In this document: in pieces, positions 25,161-33,225 of the stretch
Position numbering within the stretch: position 1 is the first letter of the stretch
Layout: the number at the start of each line of letters is the position of its first letter
Assembly: GCA_002436065.1 (NCBI GenBank)
Contig: DIXP01000092.1
Span: forward strand, 124,001-188,000
DNA: 64,000 bases
Reading direction: 5' to 3'
Origin: Chloroflexi bacterium UBA6077
Lineage (GTDB): Bacteria; Chloroflexota; UBA6077
Notes under the pieces: generated by a model
The model's input: only the letters and a program-made list of their open reading frames with translations
Databases searched by the model: none
Told to the model about the DNA's origin: nothing
Made by a program: the position numbers and the translations under genes

Positions 25161-25802
25161 ATGCTTACGATCCTGGGTGTTGTCGTAGTAGGTATCCTGT
25201 TTTTCTGGCTGTTTGGCCTGAAGCTGATCATCAAGTTCATGAAAAAAGGGAGCGCGCCCTGTCCGGCGTCTTTGAGCTGGATCGTGGATCTGCCCATCCG
25301 CCGGCGGTACATGCGCCCGGTTCTGGACCGCGTGGGGATACGTCCGGGGGAGACGGTGCTGGAACTTGGCCCCGGGCCGGGCGCATTCACGATCGATGCG
25401 GCTCGACGTTTGGGTCCGCAGGGCAAGCTGATCGCCGTGGACATCCAGCCGGAGATGATCGCCAAGCTGGAGGAAAGGGTGCGCCAGGCCGGCCTGACCA
25501 ACGTGGAAGCCCACGTGGCCAGCGCATACGAGCTGCCCATCGAAGACGCCAGCGTGGACCGCGCCTTTCTCGTCACGGTGTTGCCCGAGATCCCTGACCC
25601 GGTGCGCGCCCTGCGCGAGATCCATCGGGTGCTCAAGCCGGGCGGCCTGTTCTCCACTACCGAGGAGTACCTGGACCCGGACTATCCGCGCCGCAAGACG
25701 ACGGTTGCCTGGGCGCAAGCGGCCGGCTTCGATCTGGCCGAACGCTTCGGCAACGTGTGGGTCTACACGCTGAATTTCCGCAAGGGTGCAGGTAAGGGGT
25801 GA
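25161..25802 (+). CDS. Membrane-anchored class I SAM-dependent methyltransferase
   Basis: A 213-residue protein: one N-terminal membrane helix (residues 3-24), then a Rossmann methyltransferase with motif I VLELGPGPGAFT, motif II acidic residue in IAVDIQPEM and motif IV/post-I segments DRAFLVTVLPEI and HRVLKPGGLF. The target is unknown. It is a close paralogue of the protein at 33226 (same anchor, same ELGPGPG and ADIQPEM/VDIQPEM strings), and both sit at the ends of iron gene blocks. Methylation of a lipid, quinone or small envelope molecule is possible. Confidence 0.82.
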   Translation: MLTILGVVVVGILFFWLFGLKLIIKFMKKGSAPCPASLSWIVDLPIRRRYMRPVLDRVGIRPGETVLELGPGPGAFTIDAARRLGPQGKLIAVDIQPEMIAKLEERVRQAGLTNVEAHVASAYELPIEDASVDRAFLVTVLPEIPDPVRALREIHRVLKPGGLFSTTEEYLDPDYPRRKTTVAWAQAAGFDLAERFGNVWVYTLNFRKGAGKG

Positions 25803-25860
25803 GGACGCGCAACTGATCTCTCGTGGGGCACTTTCGCGAGATCGTTCCGGATTGTCCCCG

Positions 25861-26469
25861 TCAGCGGCCGGCAGACTTGCCGGCCGCTTTGCGGAAGGGC
25901 TGGAGCCGATAGGGGGAGTTGGGAGGGAGCATCTCCCGGATCTCCTGGAGGTCACTCGGCGCCAGCAGCGACTCGACTACCGTGGTCCGAAACTGGTGAG
26001 CAACGCCGCTCTGGGAAATGAGCGCGACGCTTTCCAGGATCGTCGAGAGATCTACCGCTACCCCCGATAGCCGGTCGTACTTCGCCGGCGGGGCCTTGAC
26101 GTCCATGGCGACGTAGTCCACGAGTCCCTGGGACAGCAGCTCTCGGAGGACGCCCGGGTGGCTGCCGTTGGTGTCCAGCTTGGCGGCGAAGCCCATCCTC
26201 TTGAGCCTCTCCAGAAAAGCGGGGAGCTCCCTCTGCAGCGCCGGCTCCCCGCCGCTCACCACCACCCCCTCGATCCTGCCGCGACGCGCTTCGAGGAGCT
26301 CGACGACGGCCTCTTCCGGCATCAGATGCTCCTCCGAAACCTCTGTGGGGATGAGCTGGCTGTTGTGGCAGAAGGGACAGCGGAAATCGCACCCCTGGGT
26401 GAACACCACCGCGGCCACCTTCCCCGGGTAGTCGCAAAGGCTGAATGGCTGGAAGCCCCCAATGCGCAT
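25861..26469 (-). CDS. nrdG: Anaerobic ribonucleoside-triphosphate reductase activating protein (radical SAM)
   Basis: A 202-residue radical SAM protein with the [4Fe-4S] motif CDFRCPFC, the glycine-rich VVSGGEPALQ SAM segment and DYVAMDVKAP. It generates the glycyl radical on the reductase encoded immediately upstream, the two genes being five bases apart. The ATG at 26469 begins the typical MRIGGFQPFSLCDYPGK N-terminus; a longer in-frame extension would run back into nrdD. It resembles the longer YjjW/NrdG2-type activases used with class III reductases in anaerobes. Confidence 0.92.
   Translation of the reverse strand: MRIGGFQPFSLCDYPGKVAAVVFTQGCDFRCPFCHNSQLIPTEVSEEHLMPEEAVVELLEARRGRIEGVVVSGGEPALQRELPAFLERLKRMGFAAKLDTNGSHPGVLRELLSQGLVDYVAMDVKAPPAKYDRLSGVAVDLSTILESVALISQSGVAHQFRTTVVESLLAPSDLQEIREMLPPNSPYRLQPFRKAAGKSAGR
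25863..25888. terminator. Convergent hairpin at the 3' end of nrdG
   Basis: An 11-base perfect stem (AGCGGCCGGCA/TGCCGGCCGCT) with a 4-base loop sits in the last codons of nrdG, 61 bases beyond the end of the convergent methyltransferase gene. It could stop transcription from both sides. Confidence 0.55.
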
Positions 26470-26474
26470 CGTGG

Positions 26475-28619
26475 CTACCCTATACGGAAACGGCGCCGCA
26501 GGGCGAATTCCGCCTGCTTGCCCTCGTTCCACTGGTTGACCGGGCGCAGATATCCAACCACCCGCGAGTATATCTCCGTTTCCGCCCCACAATGGGGGCA
26601 GGTGGTCTGCTCTCCATTGAGATAACCGTGGGAAGGGCAGATGGAGAAGCTGGGTGTCAGGGTGATGTAGGGGAGGCGATAGCTCTCACACACCCTGCGC
26701 ACGAAGCCCTTCACCGCGGACGGATCTGGCACGGCTTCGCCCAGGAACAGGTGGAGCACCGTTCCACCCGTGTACCTGCTCTGAAGCTCGTCCTGGAGAT
26801 CCAGCACCTGGAATACGTCGTCGGTATAGTCCACCGGAAGCTGCGAGGAGTTGGTGTAGAAGGGAGCGGCGTCGCGAGCCGAGGGCCGGTCGTTGGCGCA
26901 GCGGATGTCCGAGTGGAGCCTCTTATCCAGTCTGGCTAGCCGGTATGAGGTCCCCTCGGCGGGGGTCGCCTCCAGATTGTACAGGTTTCCTGTCTCCTGC
27001 TGGAACTGGCGTAGCTTGTCCCGCATGAAATCCAGCACCTCCAGGCCGAACGCTACCGATTCGGGTTCGCCCAGGTCCTTGCCCAGCAGGTTCAAGCAGG
27101 CCTCGTTCATGCCGACGAGACCTATGGTGGAGAAATGGTTGTCCCAGTACCGGCCCGAGCGCTCCTTGACCTGCCGCAGGTAGAAGCTGGTGTAAGGGTA
27201 GAGGCGATTCTCGGTCAGACTCTCCAGCAGCTTGCGCTTGGTCTCCAGGCTGGTTCTGGCGATCTCCATCAGGCGGTCCAGCCGGCGCAGGAAATCGTCC
27301 CTGTCTTGAGCCAGGTAGCCGAGCCTCGACATGTTGATGGTCACCACCCCGATGGATCCGGTGAGGGGGTTCGCCCCGAACAGGCCGCCCCCCCGCTTCT
27401 CCAGGGAGCGCAGATCGAGGCGCAGGCGGCAGCACATGGACCGGGTGTCGTCGGGGGACATGTCGGAGTTGACGAAGTTGGCGAAGTAGGGGATGCCGTA
27501 TTTCGCCGTCGCCTCCCACAGCAGCTCCAGGTTGGGGTCGTCCCAGTCGAAGTCCTGGGTGATGCTGTAGGTGGGGATGGGGAAGGTGAAGACCCTGCCC
27601 CTGGCGTCTCCCTGGGTCATCACCTCCAGGAAGGCGCGGTTGAAGAGGGAGATCTCCGGCTGAAAGTCGGAGTAGCTCTCGGATCGCTCTTCACCGCCGA
27701 TCACCACCGGCTGATGGGCCAGATGCGCCGGGGGGCGAAGGTCCAGGGTGATGTTGGTGAACGGGGTCTGGAAGCCCACCCTCGTCGGCACGTTGATGTT
27801 GAAGACGAACTCCTGGAGGGCCTGCTTGACCTCGGAGTAGCCGAGGCCGTCGTAGCGGATGAAGGGGGCGAGCAGGGTGTCGAAGTTGGAGAATGCCTGG
27901 GCGCCGGCGGCCTCCCCCTGGAGGGTGTAGAAAAAGTTGGCGACCTGCCCGAGGGCCGTGCGGAGGTGGCGGGCAGGGCGGCTCTCCGCCTTTCCCGGGG
28001 CACCCTGGAAACCGAACCGCAGCAGGTCCTGGAGATCCCATCCGACGCAGTAGACCGATAGCTGGCCCAGGTCGTGGAGGTGCAGGTCACCGGAGCTATG
28101 GGCTTCCCTAACCTCGGGGGTGTATATCTTGTTCAGCCAGTAGACCTTGCTGACCTCGCTGGAGATGTAGTTGTTGAGGCCCTGGAGGGAGTAGCCCATG
28201 TTGCTGTTCTCCTTGACCTTCCAGTCCAGCCTCTCCAGGTAGCGGTCGACCAGGTCGATGTCGGTCTTCTGCACCATCTCTCGAAGGCGGGCGTGCTGGT
28301 CTCGGTAGAGGATGTAGGCTTTGGCCGTCTTCTTGAAGGGCGAGGCCAGGAGTACCTCCTCGACGAGGTCCTGGATCTCCTCCACGGTTGGCACCTCACC
28401 CCGCACCACCGTCTGGGCGAGGCTCAGCACCCGCAGAGTCAACCAGCGCGCTATCTCCTCGGAATATTCGTCGGTGGCGCGGCCGGCCTTCAGCAGGGCC
28501 GTGGTGATCTTGTTGGAGTCGAAGGGAACGACCCTTCCGTCTCTCTTGCGGATGGTGACGAATCCGGTTGCTGATGGCTCGATAGGGTGAGACTGAGCTG
28601 TGGATGAAGCGATGGCCAT
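26475..28619 (-). CDS. nrdD: Anaerobic (class III) ribonucleoside-triphosphate reductase
   Basis: A 714-residue class III reductase. Near the N-terminus is an ATP-cone (KRDGRVVPFDSNKITTALLKAG ... YILYRDQHARLREM), then the NrdD core (LHLHDLGQLSVYCVGW, FEVGPNN-type region FSNFDTLLAPF, NMSRLGYLA), a zinc site CPSHGYLNGE/CPHC and the glycyl-radical loop RVVGYL near the C-terminus. It makes dNTPs without oxygen. The ATG at 28619 has a GGGGAGG site; a start 45 bases upstream is weaker. NrdR-like boxes lie upstream, and nrdG follows. Confidence 0.95.
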   Translation of the reverse strand: MAIASSTAQSHPIEPSATGFVTIRKRDGRVVPFDSNKITTALLKAGRATDEYSEEIARWLTLRVLSLAQTVVRGEVPTVEEIQDLVEEVLLASPFKKTAKAYILYRDQHARLREMVQKTDIDLVDRYLERLDWKVKENSNMGYSLQGLNNYISSEVSKVYWLNKIYTPEVREAHSSGDLHLHDLGQLSVYCVGWDLQDLLRFGFQGAPGKAESRPARHLRTALGQVANFFYTLQGEAAGAQAFSNFDTLLAPFIRYDGLGYSEVKQALQEFVFNINVPTRVGFQTPFTNITLDLRPPAHLAHQPVVIGGEERSESYSDFQPEISLFNRAFLEVMTQGDARGRVFTFPIPTYSITQDFDWDDPNLELLWEATAKYGIPYFANFVNSDMSPDDTRSMCCRLRLDLRSLEKRGGGLFGANPLTGSIGVVTINMSRLGYLAQDRDDFLRRLDRLMEIARTSLETKRKLLESLTENRLYPYTSFYLRQVKERSGRYWDNHFSTIGLVGMNEACLNLLGKDLGEPESVAFGLEVLDFMRDKLRQFQQETGNLYNLEATPAEGTSYRLARLDKRLHSDIRCANDRPSARDAAPFYTNSSQLPVDYTDDVFQVLDLQDELQSRYTGGTVLHLFLGEAVPDPSAVKGFVRRVCESYRLPYITLTPSFSICPSHGYLNGEQTTCPHCGAETEIYSRVVGYLRPVNQWNEGKQAEFALRRRFRIG

Positions 28620-28750
28620 GGATGCCTCCCCTGCCCACCGAGGGCCAGTGCTTATTGACGGCATTCGTTCCCACTCACCGCTGCGGGGCAGTCCCGGTTT
28701 CCCACCGGGTTCCCTCTTTCGACGCCCTGGACGGGCGAACCGGCGAACAA

Positions 28751-28799
28751 CTACAAGATACAGGGTTGTAGCAACGCTGTCAACACAAGATATGGTGTT
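28751..28799 (-). promoter_or_regulatory. Pair of NrdR-like boxes upstream of nrdDG
   Basis: CTACAAGATACAGGGTTGTAG (28751-28771, perfect 6-base outer arms) and AACACAAGATATGGTGTT (28782-28799) share the core ACAAGATA. The equivalent positions are 32 bases apart, three helical turns, which is the spacing at which NrdR tetramers bind paired boxes. They lie 130-180 bases upstream of nrdD. NrdR itself is not in the window. Confidence 0.75.
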
Positions 28800-28975
28800 C
28801 CCTAATCCGCAGGTTCTGGCTGGGTGATGTCCGGCTGCTTTGGCCTACAGCTATCGGCGTGTTAGGTTTGGACGTGTGGGCGGTAATGGAGCGTCATTCC
28901 AATAGGGGGTGCTGCTCCTTCGGACAATCCGCACCCGGGTGCTGTGGTCATTGACAGCCCTTGGCCATCGACGTC

Positions 28976-29031
28976 TTGACAATCCTTGTGGCCACGAGGA
29001 TAATTAGGAAGTCCTAATTAGGGAGCCCTAA
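28976..29031 (+). promoter_or_regulatory. Iron-type promoter with two adjoining DtxR/IdeR-like boxes
   Basis: TTGACA (28976-28981), a 17-base spacer and GATAAT (28999-29004) form a near-consensus promoter. TTAGGAAGTCCTAA (29004-29017) and TTAGGGAGCCCTAA (29018-29031) follow directly with no gap. The boxes sit inside a long inverted repeat (28990-29045). The promoter drives the DtxR-FeoA, FeoB, FeoC-like operon. Confidence 0.88.
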
Positions 29032-29045
29032 TTATCCTCGTGGCC
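28990..29045. repeat. 56-bp inverted repeat enclosing iron boxes
   Basis: Perfect 19-base arms (28990-29008 and 29027-29045) beginning GGCCACGAGGATAATTAGG enclose 18 bases that are themselves nearly palindromic. The left arm contains the promoter -10. The right arm repeats the same sequence in reverse, giving a mirror-image -10 (ATTATC). The structure could extrude as a cruciform or form an mRNA hairpin at the 5' end. Confidence 0.9.
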
Positions 29046-29080
29046 GTCCAGTCCGGCGATCACTTACCGAGGAGGAGCCT

Positions 29081-29782
29081 ATGGTTACCCAGCAGATAGA
29101 AGAGTACCTAGAGGTCATCACTTTGTTAGAGGAACGAGGAGAGATCCCAACCACCTCCTCTATCGCTCGCGAGCACCAGGTTTCGCTCCCTTCCGTTACA
29201 CAAATGCTTCAGCGCCTGGCAGAGCAAGGGTTGGTCGCCTACGCTGGAAGGGGGACCGTAACCCTCACTCGGGAAGGCAGAACGGCTGCCACAACCGTCC
29301 TTCGACGTCATCGCCTATGGGAGCGGTTTCTCCACGATGTGCTGGGGCTTCACCGCGACCGGGTCTCCGAAGAGGCTTGCAGGCTGGAGCACTCCACCTC
29401 GCCAGAGGTGGAACGACTGCTCTCTCAAGCCGTCTGCGGCAGCGACGTTTGTCCTCACGGCCAGCCAATTCCGGCGGAAGGCGCCATTGATACCGATTTA
29501 GGTGGCAATACACCTAACTCACAAAATGGAGAGAAAGGGATGGTTCGACTGACGGACCTATGCAACGATGAGATGGCTGCGGTTGCCGATATCCCACCAG
29601 GTTCCAGGTCCGCAGCCAGATTCCTCGCCCTGGGTTTCACCCTGGGCGCAGGCGTGAGGATGATCCAGAACTTCGGAACCGGGCCGGTGGTCGTACTGGT
29701 TCGGGACACTCGTGTAGCCATGGGTCGGGGAGAGGCTGGGCGGATCCTGGTGCATAAGAAGGAGGATACAGACAATGGCTAA
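29081..29782 (+). CDS. DtxR-family metal-dependent regulator fused to a FeoA domain (second copy)
   Basis: A 233-residue paralogue of the regulator at 17227: winged helix (IEEYLEVITLLEERGEIPTTSSIAREHQVSLPSVTQML), metal/dimer region (RRHRLWERFLHDVLGLHRDRVSEEACRLEHSTSPEVE) and FeoA domain (about 155-228; LALGFTLGAGVRMIQNFGTGPVVVLVRDTRVAMGRGEAGRILV). The start has GGAGG upstream. Its end overlaps the FeoB start by eight bases, so regulator and transporter are co-translated. The FeoA domain may take the place of a free FeoA, as none is encoded in this operon. Confidence 0.9.
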   Translation: MVTQQIEEYLEVITLLEERGEIPTTSSIAREHQVSLPSVTQMLQRLAEQGLVAYAGRGTVTLTREGRTAATTVLRRHRLWERFLHDVLGLHRDRVSEEACRLEHSTSPEVERLLSQAVCGSDVCPHGQPIPAEGAIDTDLGGNTPNSQNGEKGMVRLTDLCNDEMAAVADIPPGSRSAARFLALGFTLGAGVRMIQNFGTGPVVVLVRDTRVAMGRGEAGRILVHKKEDTDNG

Positions 29783-31856
29783 TACCTCTACCGCTGCTCC
29801 CTCGAGCACGTCGGCCCGGCTCTCTGAGAAGGGGAGCGCACCCGCCAGAAAGCTTGTAGCCCTGGCCGGTCCACCTAACGTTGGCAAGAGCACGGTTTTC
29901 AACCTGCTGACCGGCCTTTCTCAGCACGTTGGCAACTGGCCGGGCAAGACGGTGGAGCAGAAGTCCGGCAACTACCGCCGCGACGGGGTGGAGTTGGAGA
30001 TTGTGGACCTTCCTGGAACCTACAGTCTCACGGCCAACTCCCTGGAGGAGCAGGTTGCCAGGGACTTCATCATCCAGAAGAAACCCGACGTGGTGATAGC
30101 CCTTCTCAACGCCGCCAATCTGGAGAGAACCCTCTACCTGGTGGCAGAGCTGATGGAGCTACCCTCACCGGTGGTCATCGGGCTGAACATGGTGGATGTG
30201 GCCGAGGGAGAGGGCATGAAGGTGGAGTCCCACGTGCTCGAGGCAGCGCTGGGCATCCCGGTGGTGCCCATGGTGGGTACCCGCGGGCAGGGGCTGGAGC
30301 AGTTGATGGCAGCTGCCCAAAAGGTATTGCAGTCACCCGAGGCGTTCAAGCCTAAACGGCCCAACCTGGGGGACCAGTTGGAGGAAGTGATCTCACAGGT
30401 GATCAGCCTCATAGAGCAGGATGGCGCGAGGCAGGATGGGCAGGATGGGGATGTCCTGTCGTCCTATCCTTCACATTGGCTTGCCCTGAAGTTGCTTGAG
30501 GGGGATAGGGAGGTTGCGGCACTGCTGCGACGGCATCTGAGCCCGAAGGGTTGGGAGGGGTTAGACCGGATAGCCCAGCAGCACGAAGGAGCGGTGGTCT
30601 CCATTGCCGGGGCCAGGTATCAATGGATCGATCGCATGTCCAGGGCCGCCCTCGTTCGCCCCCGAGTTGGGGCGGTCTCGACCACCGAACGGATCGATCG
30701 CGTGGCCACCCATCCCCTCGGCGGACCTGCCCTTCTCCTGCTGCTGCTGGGAGCGATCTTCTGGGGCGTCTATCAGCTCTCCACTCCCCTGGTGGAGTTG
30801 CTGGACGGCGCCGTTGGTCTGGGAGCCGACGGGCTGCGAGCGGCCATGGCCGGCGCTCCGGAGTGGGTGATTGGGCTGCTGGCGGACGGGGTCTTGAGCG
30901 GCGTGGGAACCGTCCTGGTGCTGCTGCCGGTACTGGCCCTGTTCTTCCTGGCCATGGGGTTTCTGGAGGACGTTGGGTACATGGCCCGAGCGGCCTTCGT
31001 GGCCGACCGGTTCATGCACTGGATGGGGCTTCATGGCAAGTCCTTCCTTCCCCTCTTCCTCGGATTTGGGTGCAATGTACCGGCGGTGATGGGGGCCCGC
31101 ATCCTGGATCAGGGGCGCTCCCGCCTGCTCACGATCTTGTTGGCGCCCTTCGTTCCATGCTCGGCTCGCATGGCCGTCCTTGTTTTCTTCACCGGCGCCA
31201 TCTTTGGGGGCAGCGGTCCGTTCGTGATGTGGGGGCTCGTGGTCTTCAACCTGGCGGTTCTGGCTCTATCGGGGGTGATAATCCACCGTTTCGTCTTCCA
31301 AGATGAGCGATCCTATTTCATCATGGAGATGCCGCTCTATCACATGCCCAACTGGCGCACCATCGGGCTGATCACATGGCAAAGGGTGATTGCCTTTATG
31401 GCGCGAGCCGGCACCGTCATATTGCTTCTCACCGTGGTGATCTGGCTGCTCTCGACACTACCTGGAGGTGAGATAGACAGCAGCTACCTGGCCAGTTTCG
31501 GGCGCCTGGTGGAGCCGCTTGGTGGGTTGATGGGGTTGGACTGGCAGATGATGGTGGCCCTATTGGGCAGCATCGTTGCCAAGGAGACCACCCTCGCGAC
31601 CCTCGGCGTGCTGACGGCTACGGAGGAAGCGGGTCTGGTGGAGCTTCTACCGCAGATGCTGACCCCTGCTTCGGCCGTTGCCTTTCTGGTAGTTCAGATG
31701 CTGTTCATACCCTGCGTTGCTACGATGGCGGCCATCCGCCAGGAGACCGGCAGCTGGCGGTGGACAGGTTTCAGCGTCGTATACTACGGGCTGGTGGCCA
31801 TCTCCCTTGGGATAGCGGTCTATTGGCTCGCTCTAGCACTGGGACTGGGAGGCTGA
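29775..31856 (+). CDS. feoB: FeoB, full-length ferrous iron transporter
   Basis: A 693-residue FeoB with both parts: G domain (G1 GPPNVGKST, SQHVGNWPGKTVEQ, G3 DLPGTYSL, G4 NMVD) and membrane region with two Gate repeats (LLPVLALFFLAMGFLEDVGYMARAAFVADRFMHWMGLHGKSFLPLFLGFGCNVPAV, and FIPCVATMAAIRQETGSWRW near the end). It moves Fe(II) into the cell under GTP control. It is the intact counterpart of the separated G and membrane proteins at 19643-21962. It overlaps the regulator gene and is followed one base later by a FeoC-like gene. Confidence 0.95.
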   Translation: MANTSTAAPSSTSARLSEKGSAPARKLVALAGPPNVGKSTVFNLLTGLSQHVGNWPGKTVEQKSGNYRRDGVELEIVDLPGTYSLTANSLEEQVARDFIIQKKPDVVIALLNAANLERTLYLVAELMELPSPVVIGLNMVDVAEGEGMKVESHVLEAALGIPVVPMVGTRGQGLEQLMAAAQKVLQSPEAFKPKRPNLGDQLEEVISQVISLIEQDGARQDGQDGDVLSSYPSHWLALKLLEGDREVAALLRRHLSPKGWEGLDRIAQQHEGAVVSIAGARYQWIDRMSRAALVRPRVGAVSTTERIDRVATHPLGGPALLLLLLGAIFWGVYQLSTPLVELLDGAVGLGADGLRAAMAGAPEWVIGLLADGVLSGVGTVLVLLPVLALFFLAMGFLEDVGYMARAAFVADRFMHWMGLHGKSFLPLFLGFGCNVPAVMGARILDQGRSRLLTILLAPFVPCSARMAVLVFFTGAIFGGSGPFVMWGLVVFNLAVLALSGVIIHRFVFQDERSYFIMEMPLYHMPNWRTIGLITWQRVIAFMARAGTVILLLTVVIWLLSTLPGGEIDSSYLASFGRLVEPLGGLMGLDWQMMVALLGSIVAKETTLATLGVLTATEEAGLVELLPQMLTPASAVAFLVVQMLFIPCVATMAAIRQETGSWRWTGFSVVYYGLVAISLGIAVYWLALALGLGG

Positions 31857-31857
31857 T

Positions 31858-32175
31858 ATGCTGATCAATCTGTTGAGGCTGCTATCCGAAGGAGGCGTCG
31901 TCACCTTTGCGGACCTGGCCAGGAAGCTGGAGGTTGGCGAGCAGAGCCTGAAGATGATGATGGAGGACTTGGCTCGCCTGGGCTATCTGGTGGACCCACG
32001 GCAACAGCAGGCGAAGCAAGACGAGTGCGGGTCAACCTGCCACTGCAGCGGTTGCAGTGGTTGCTCCCCGAAGAGGGGCGCGAGCCCTCCGATGTGGGAA
32101 GTGACCGATAAGGGGTTGCGGCTCCTCAAGGGTAGGGCCGTGGAGCCATCGGCGCAATCACCGCTGCGGACGTAG
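31858..32175 (+). CDS. feoC: FeoC-like winged-helix protein with cysteine cluster
   Basis: A 105-residue protein: an N-terminal winged helix (LINLLRLLSEGGVVTFADLARKLEVGEQSLKMMMEDLARLGYL) followed by a cysteine-rich loop CGSTCHCSGCSGC at about residues 57-69. This matches FeoC, which carries an oxygen-sensitive Fe-S cluster or metal in that loop and controls FeoB stability or activity. Its ATG follows the FeoB stop by one base, so it is the third gene of the feo operon. The C-terminal 30 residues are less typical. Confidence 0.82.
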   Translation: MLINLLRLLSEGGVVTFADLARKLEVGEQSLKMMMEDLARLGYLVDPRQQQAKQDECGSTCHCSGCSGCSPKRGASPPMWEVTDKGLRLLKGRAVEPSAQSPLRT

Positions 32176-32291
32176 AACCACTGTTCATAGCCCGGGTGCC
32201 GGTGGCCCAGCCGATCTTGCGCTGCCGCGGTGGCCCCCCTCACCTTCTGCAAGACGTTCTCGGACGTCAGGGTGGACTGTCACCCTGAAGA

Positions 32292-32321
32292 TAGGCCGGG
32301 CGGAGAGATCCGTCCGGCCTA
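32292..32321 (+). terminator. Hairpin after the feoB-feoC operon
   Basis: A 13-base stem, TAGGCCGGGCGGA with TCCGTCCGGCCTA (one G-T pair), around a 4-base loop, 116 bases behind the FeoC-like gene. It may be a terminator or a dispersed repeat; a short T-rich stretch follows a few bases later. Confidence 0.5.
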
Positions 32322-32374
32322 CGGCATTTCCTCCCTCATTATTCCCGCTCCCCTATTGTCATCCCCACCTCCCT

Positions 32375-32451
32375 CGTCATTCCTGCGGAAGCGAGAATCC
32401 AGCCTGTAGCATTACGGCGCCTTATGGATTCCCGCTTCCGCGGGAATGACG
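32375..32451. repeat. Inverted repeat with 27-bp arms, REP-like
   Basis: 32375-32401 and 32425-32451 are inverted copies with two mismatches in 27 (core GATTCCCGCTTCCGC). This 'cgtcattc..gcggaagcg..atcca' module is a frequent intergenic element type in bacteria. It fills part of the 440-base gap between the FeoC-like gene and the orphan component-1 domain gene; the remainder of 32176-32514 shows no gene. Confidence 0.7.
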
Positions 32452-32514
32452 GCGTCGCTCCAATGTAGCTCCCCTATTCTGAACTGTTACGGGAGCGGAA
32501 TGGGAGGAAAGTGC

Positions 32515-32591
32515 TTGACAGCCGGTCTCGCTGGTGCAATACTTAGGCCCACCTAAGTTAGGTTTACATAACTTAGGTGGGCCTAAGTATT
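32515..32591 (+). promoter_or_regulatory. Iron-type promoter inside a 54-bp inverted repeat with DtxR/IdeR-like boxes
   Basis: TTGACA (32515-32520), 17-base spacer, AATACT (32538-32543). Perfect 23-base inverted arms follow (32538-32560 and 32569-32591, spacer GGTTTACA). Each arm holds a box: TTAGGCCCACCTAA (32543-32556) and TTAGGTGGGCCTAA (32573-32586). The layout is the same as at 28976-29045. It precedes the orphan nitrogenase-like domain gene at 32617 and therefore places that gene in the iron regulon. Confidence 0.85.
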
Positions 32592-32616
32592 CTCGGGCGC
32601 TCGGACGGAGGGCTCG

Positions 32617-33042
32617 GTGTTGTCCAACGGGAGGCTGCGAGGCGTCGGGGGTGCCCTGGTAATAGGGGAGCAGGTGATGGCCAACTCCCTCAGGGATTGC
32701 CTGCGCCTCGATTTCGGAGTTCCCCATGTCAGGGTCGCTTCCTTCTTCCGGATGGACCCGGCTTTGTCGGAAGAGGGTGACCTGTTTCTGGACAGTGAGG
32801 AGGCGCTAACGGCGCTGATGATTCTACGATCCTTCGACCTGGTGGTGGGTGATCCTCTCTTTCGAGAGTTGGTCCATGGGGCTGAGAGCTCCGTCTTCGT
32901 GCCTTTTCCCCACCTGGCCGTGTCCAGCCGTCTGCATTGGGACGGGGAGTTCGACTACGTGGGGGAGAACGGCTACTCCCTGTTCCGGGACCTTATCCCC
33001 CTGTCAACGGTTGGCCAGGGCCGGCCGGCTCGGGCTAATTAG
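32617..33042 (+). CDS. Orphan C-terminal domain of a nitrogenase-like component 1
   Basis: A 141-residue protein equivalent only to about residues 275-395 of the K-like component-1 subunit encoded at 51531. Shared strings include ALVIGEQVMAN, RDCLR, VASFF, DLVVGDPLFR, PHLAVS and LHWD. The N-terminal domains with cluster cysteines are absent. The GTG start has a GGAGGG site, and the gene has its own iron-box promoter, so it seems to be a deliberate small gene rather than debris. Possible roles are a metal or metallocofactor carrier, or a subunit that swaps with the full protein; all are inference. An iron box overlaps its stop codon. Confidence 0.8.
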   Translation: MLSNGRLRGVGGALVIGEQVMANSLRDCLRLDFGVPHVRVASFFRMDPALSEEGDLFLDSEEALTALMILRSFDLVVGDPLFRELVHGAESSVFVPFPHLAVSSRLHWDGEFDYVGENGYSLFRDLIPLSTVGQGRPARAN

Positions 33043-33052
33043 GTTAGCCTAA
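33039..33052. promoter_or_regulatory. DtxR/IdeR-like box overlapping a stop codon
   Basis: TTAGGTTAGCCTAA fits the DtxR/IdeR consensus core (TTAGGTTAGCCTAACCTAA) for 14 bases and is the best box in the window. It overlaps the TAG of the orphan domain gene, 174 bases before the methyltransferase at 33226. It may control that gene or act as a downstream operator. Confidence 0.75.
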
Positions 33053-33225
33053 GGCAGGTCACCAATCTCCCTCCCAGCAGACCATCCTAAAGGTGATCAT
33101 CTCGGGATCTGCCCAGGATCATCGCAATTTGTTCACAAAGACGATCGATACTGGAGGTAGATCAAGGAGATGGACCTCGCTGTCATCCTGTTGACGGGGA
33201 GGCCTGAGAATCGAGGAGGTGACCT

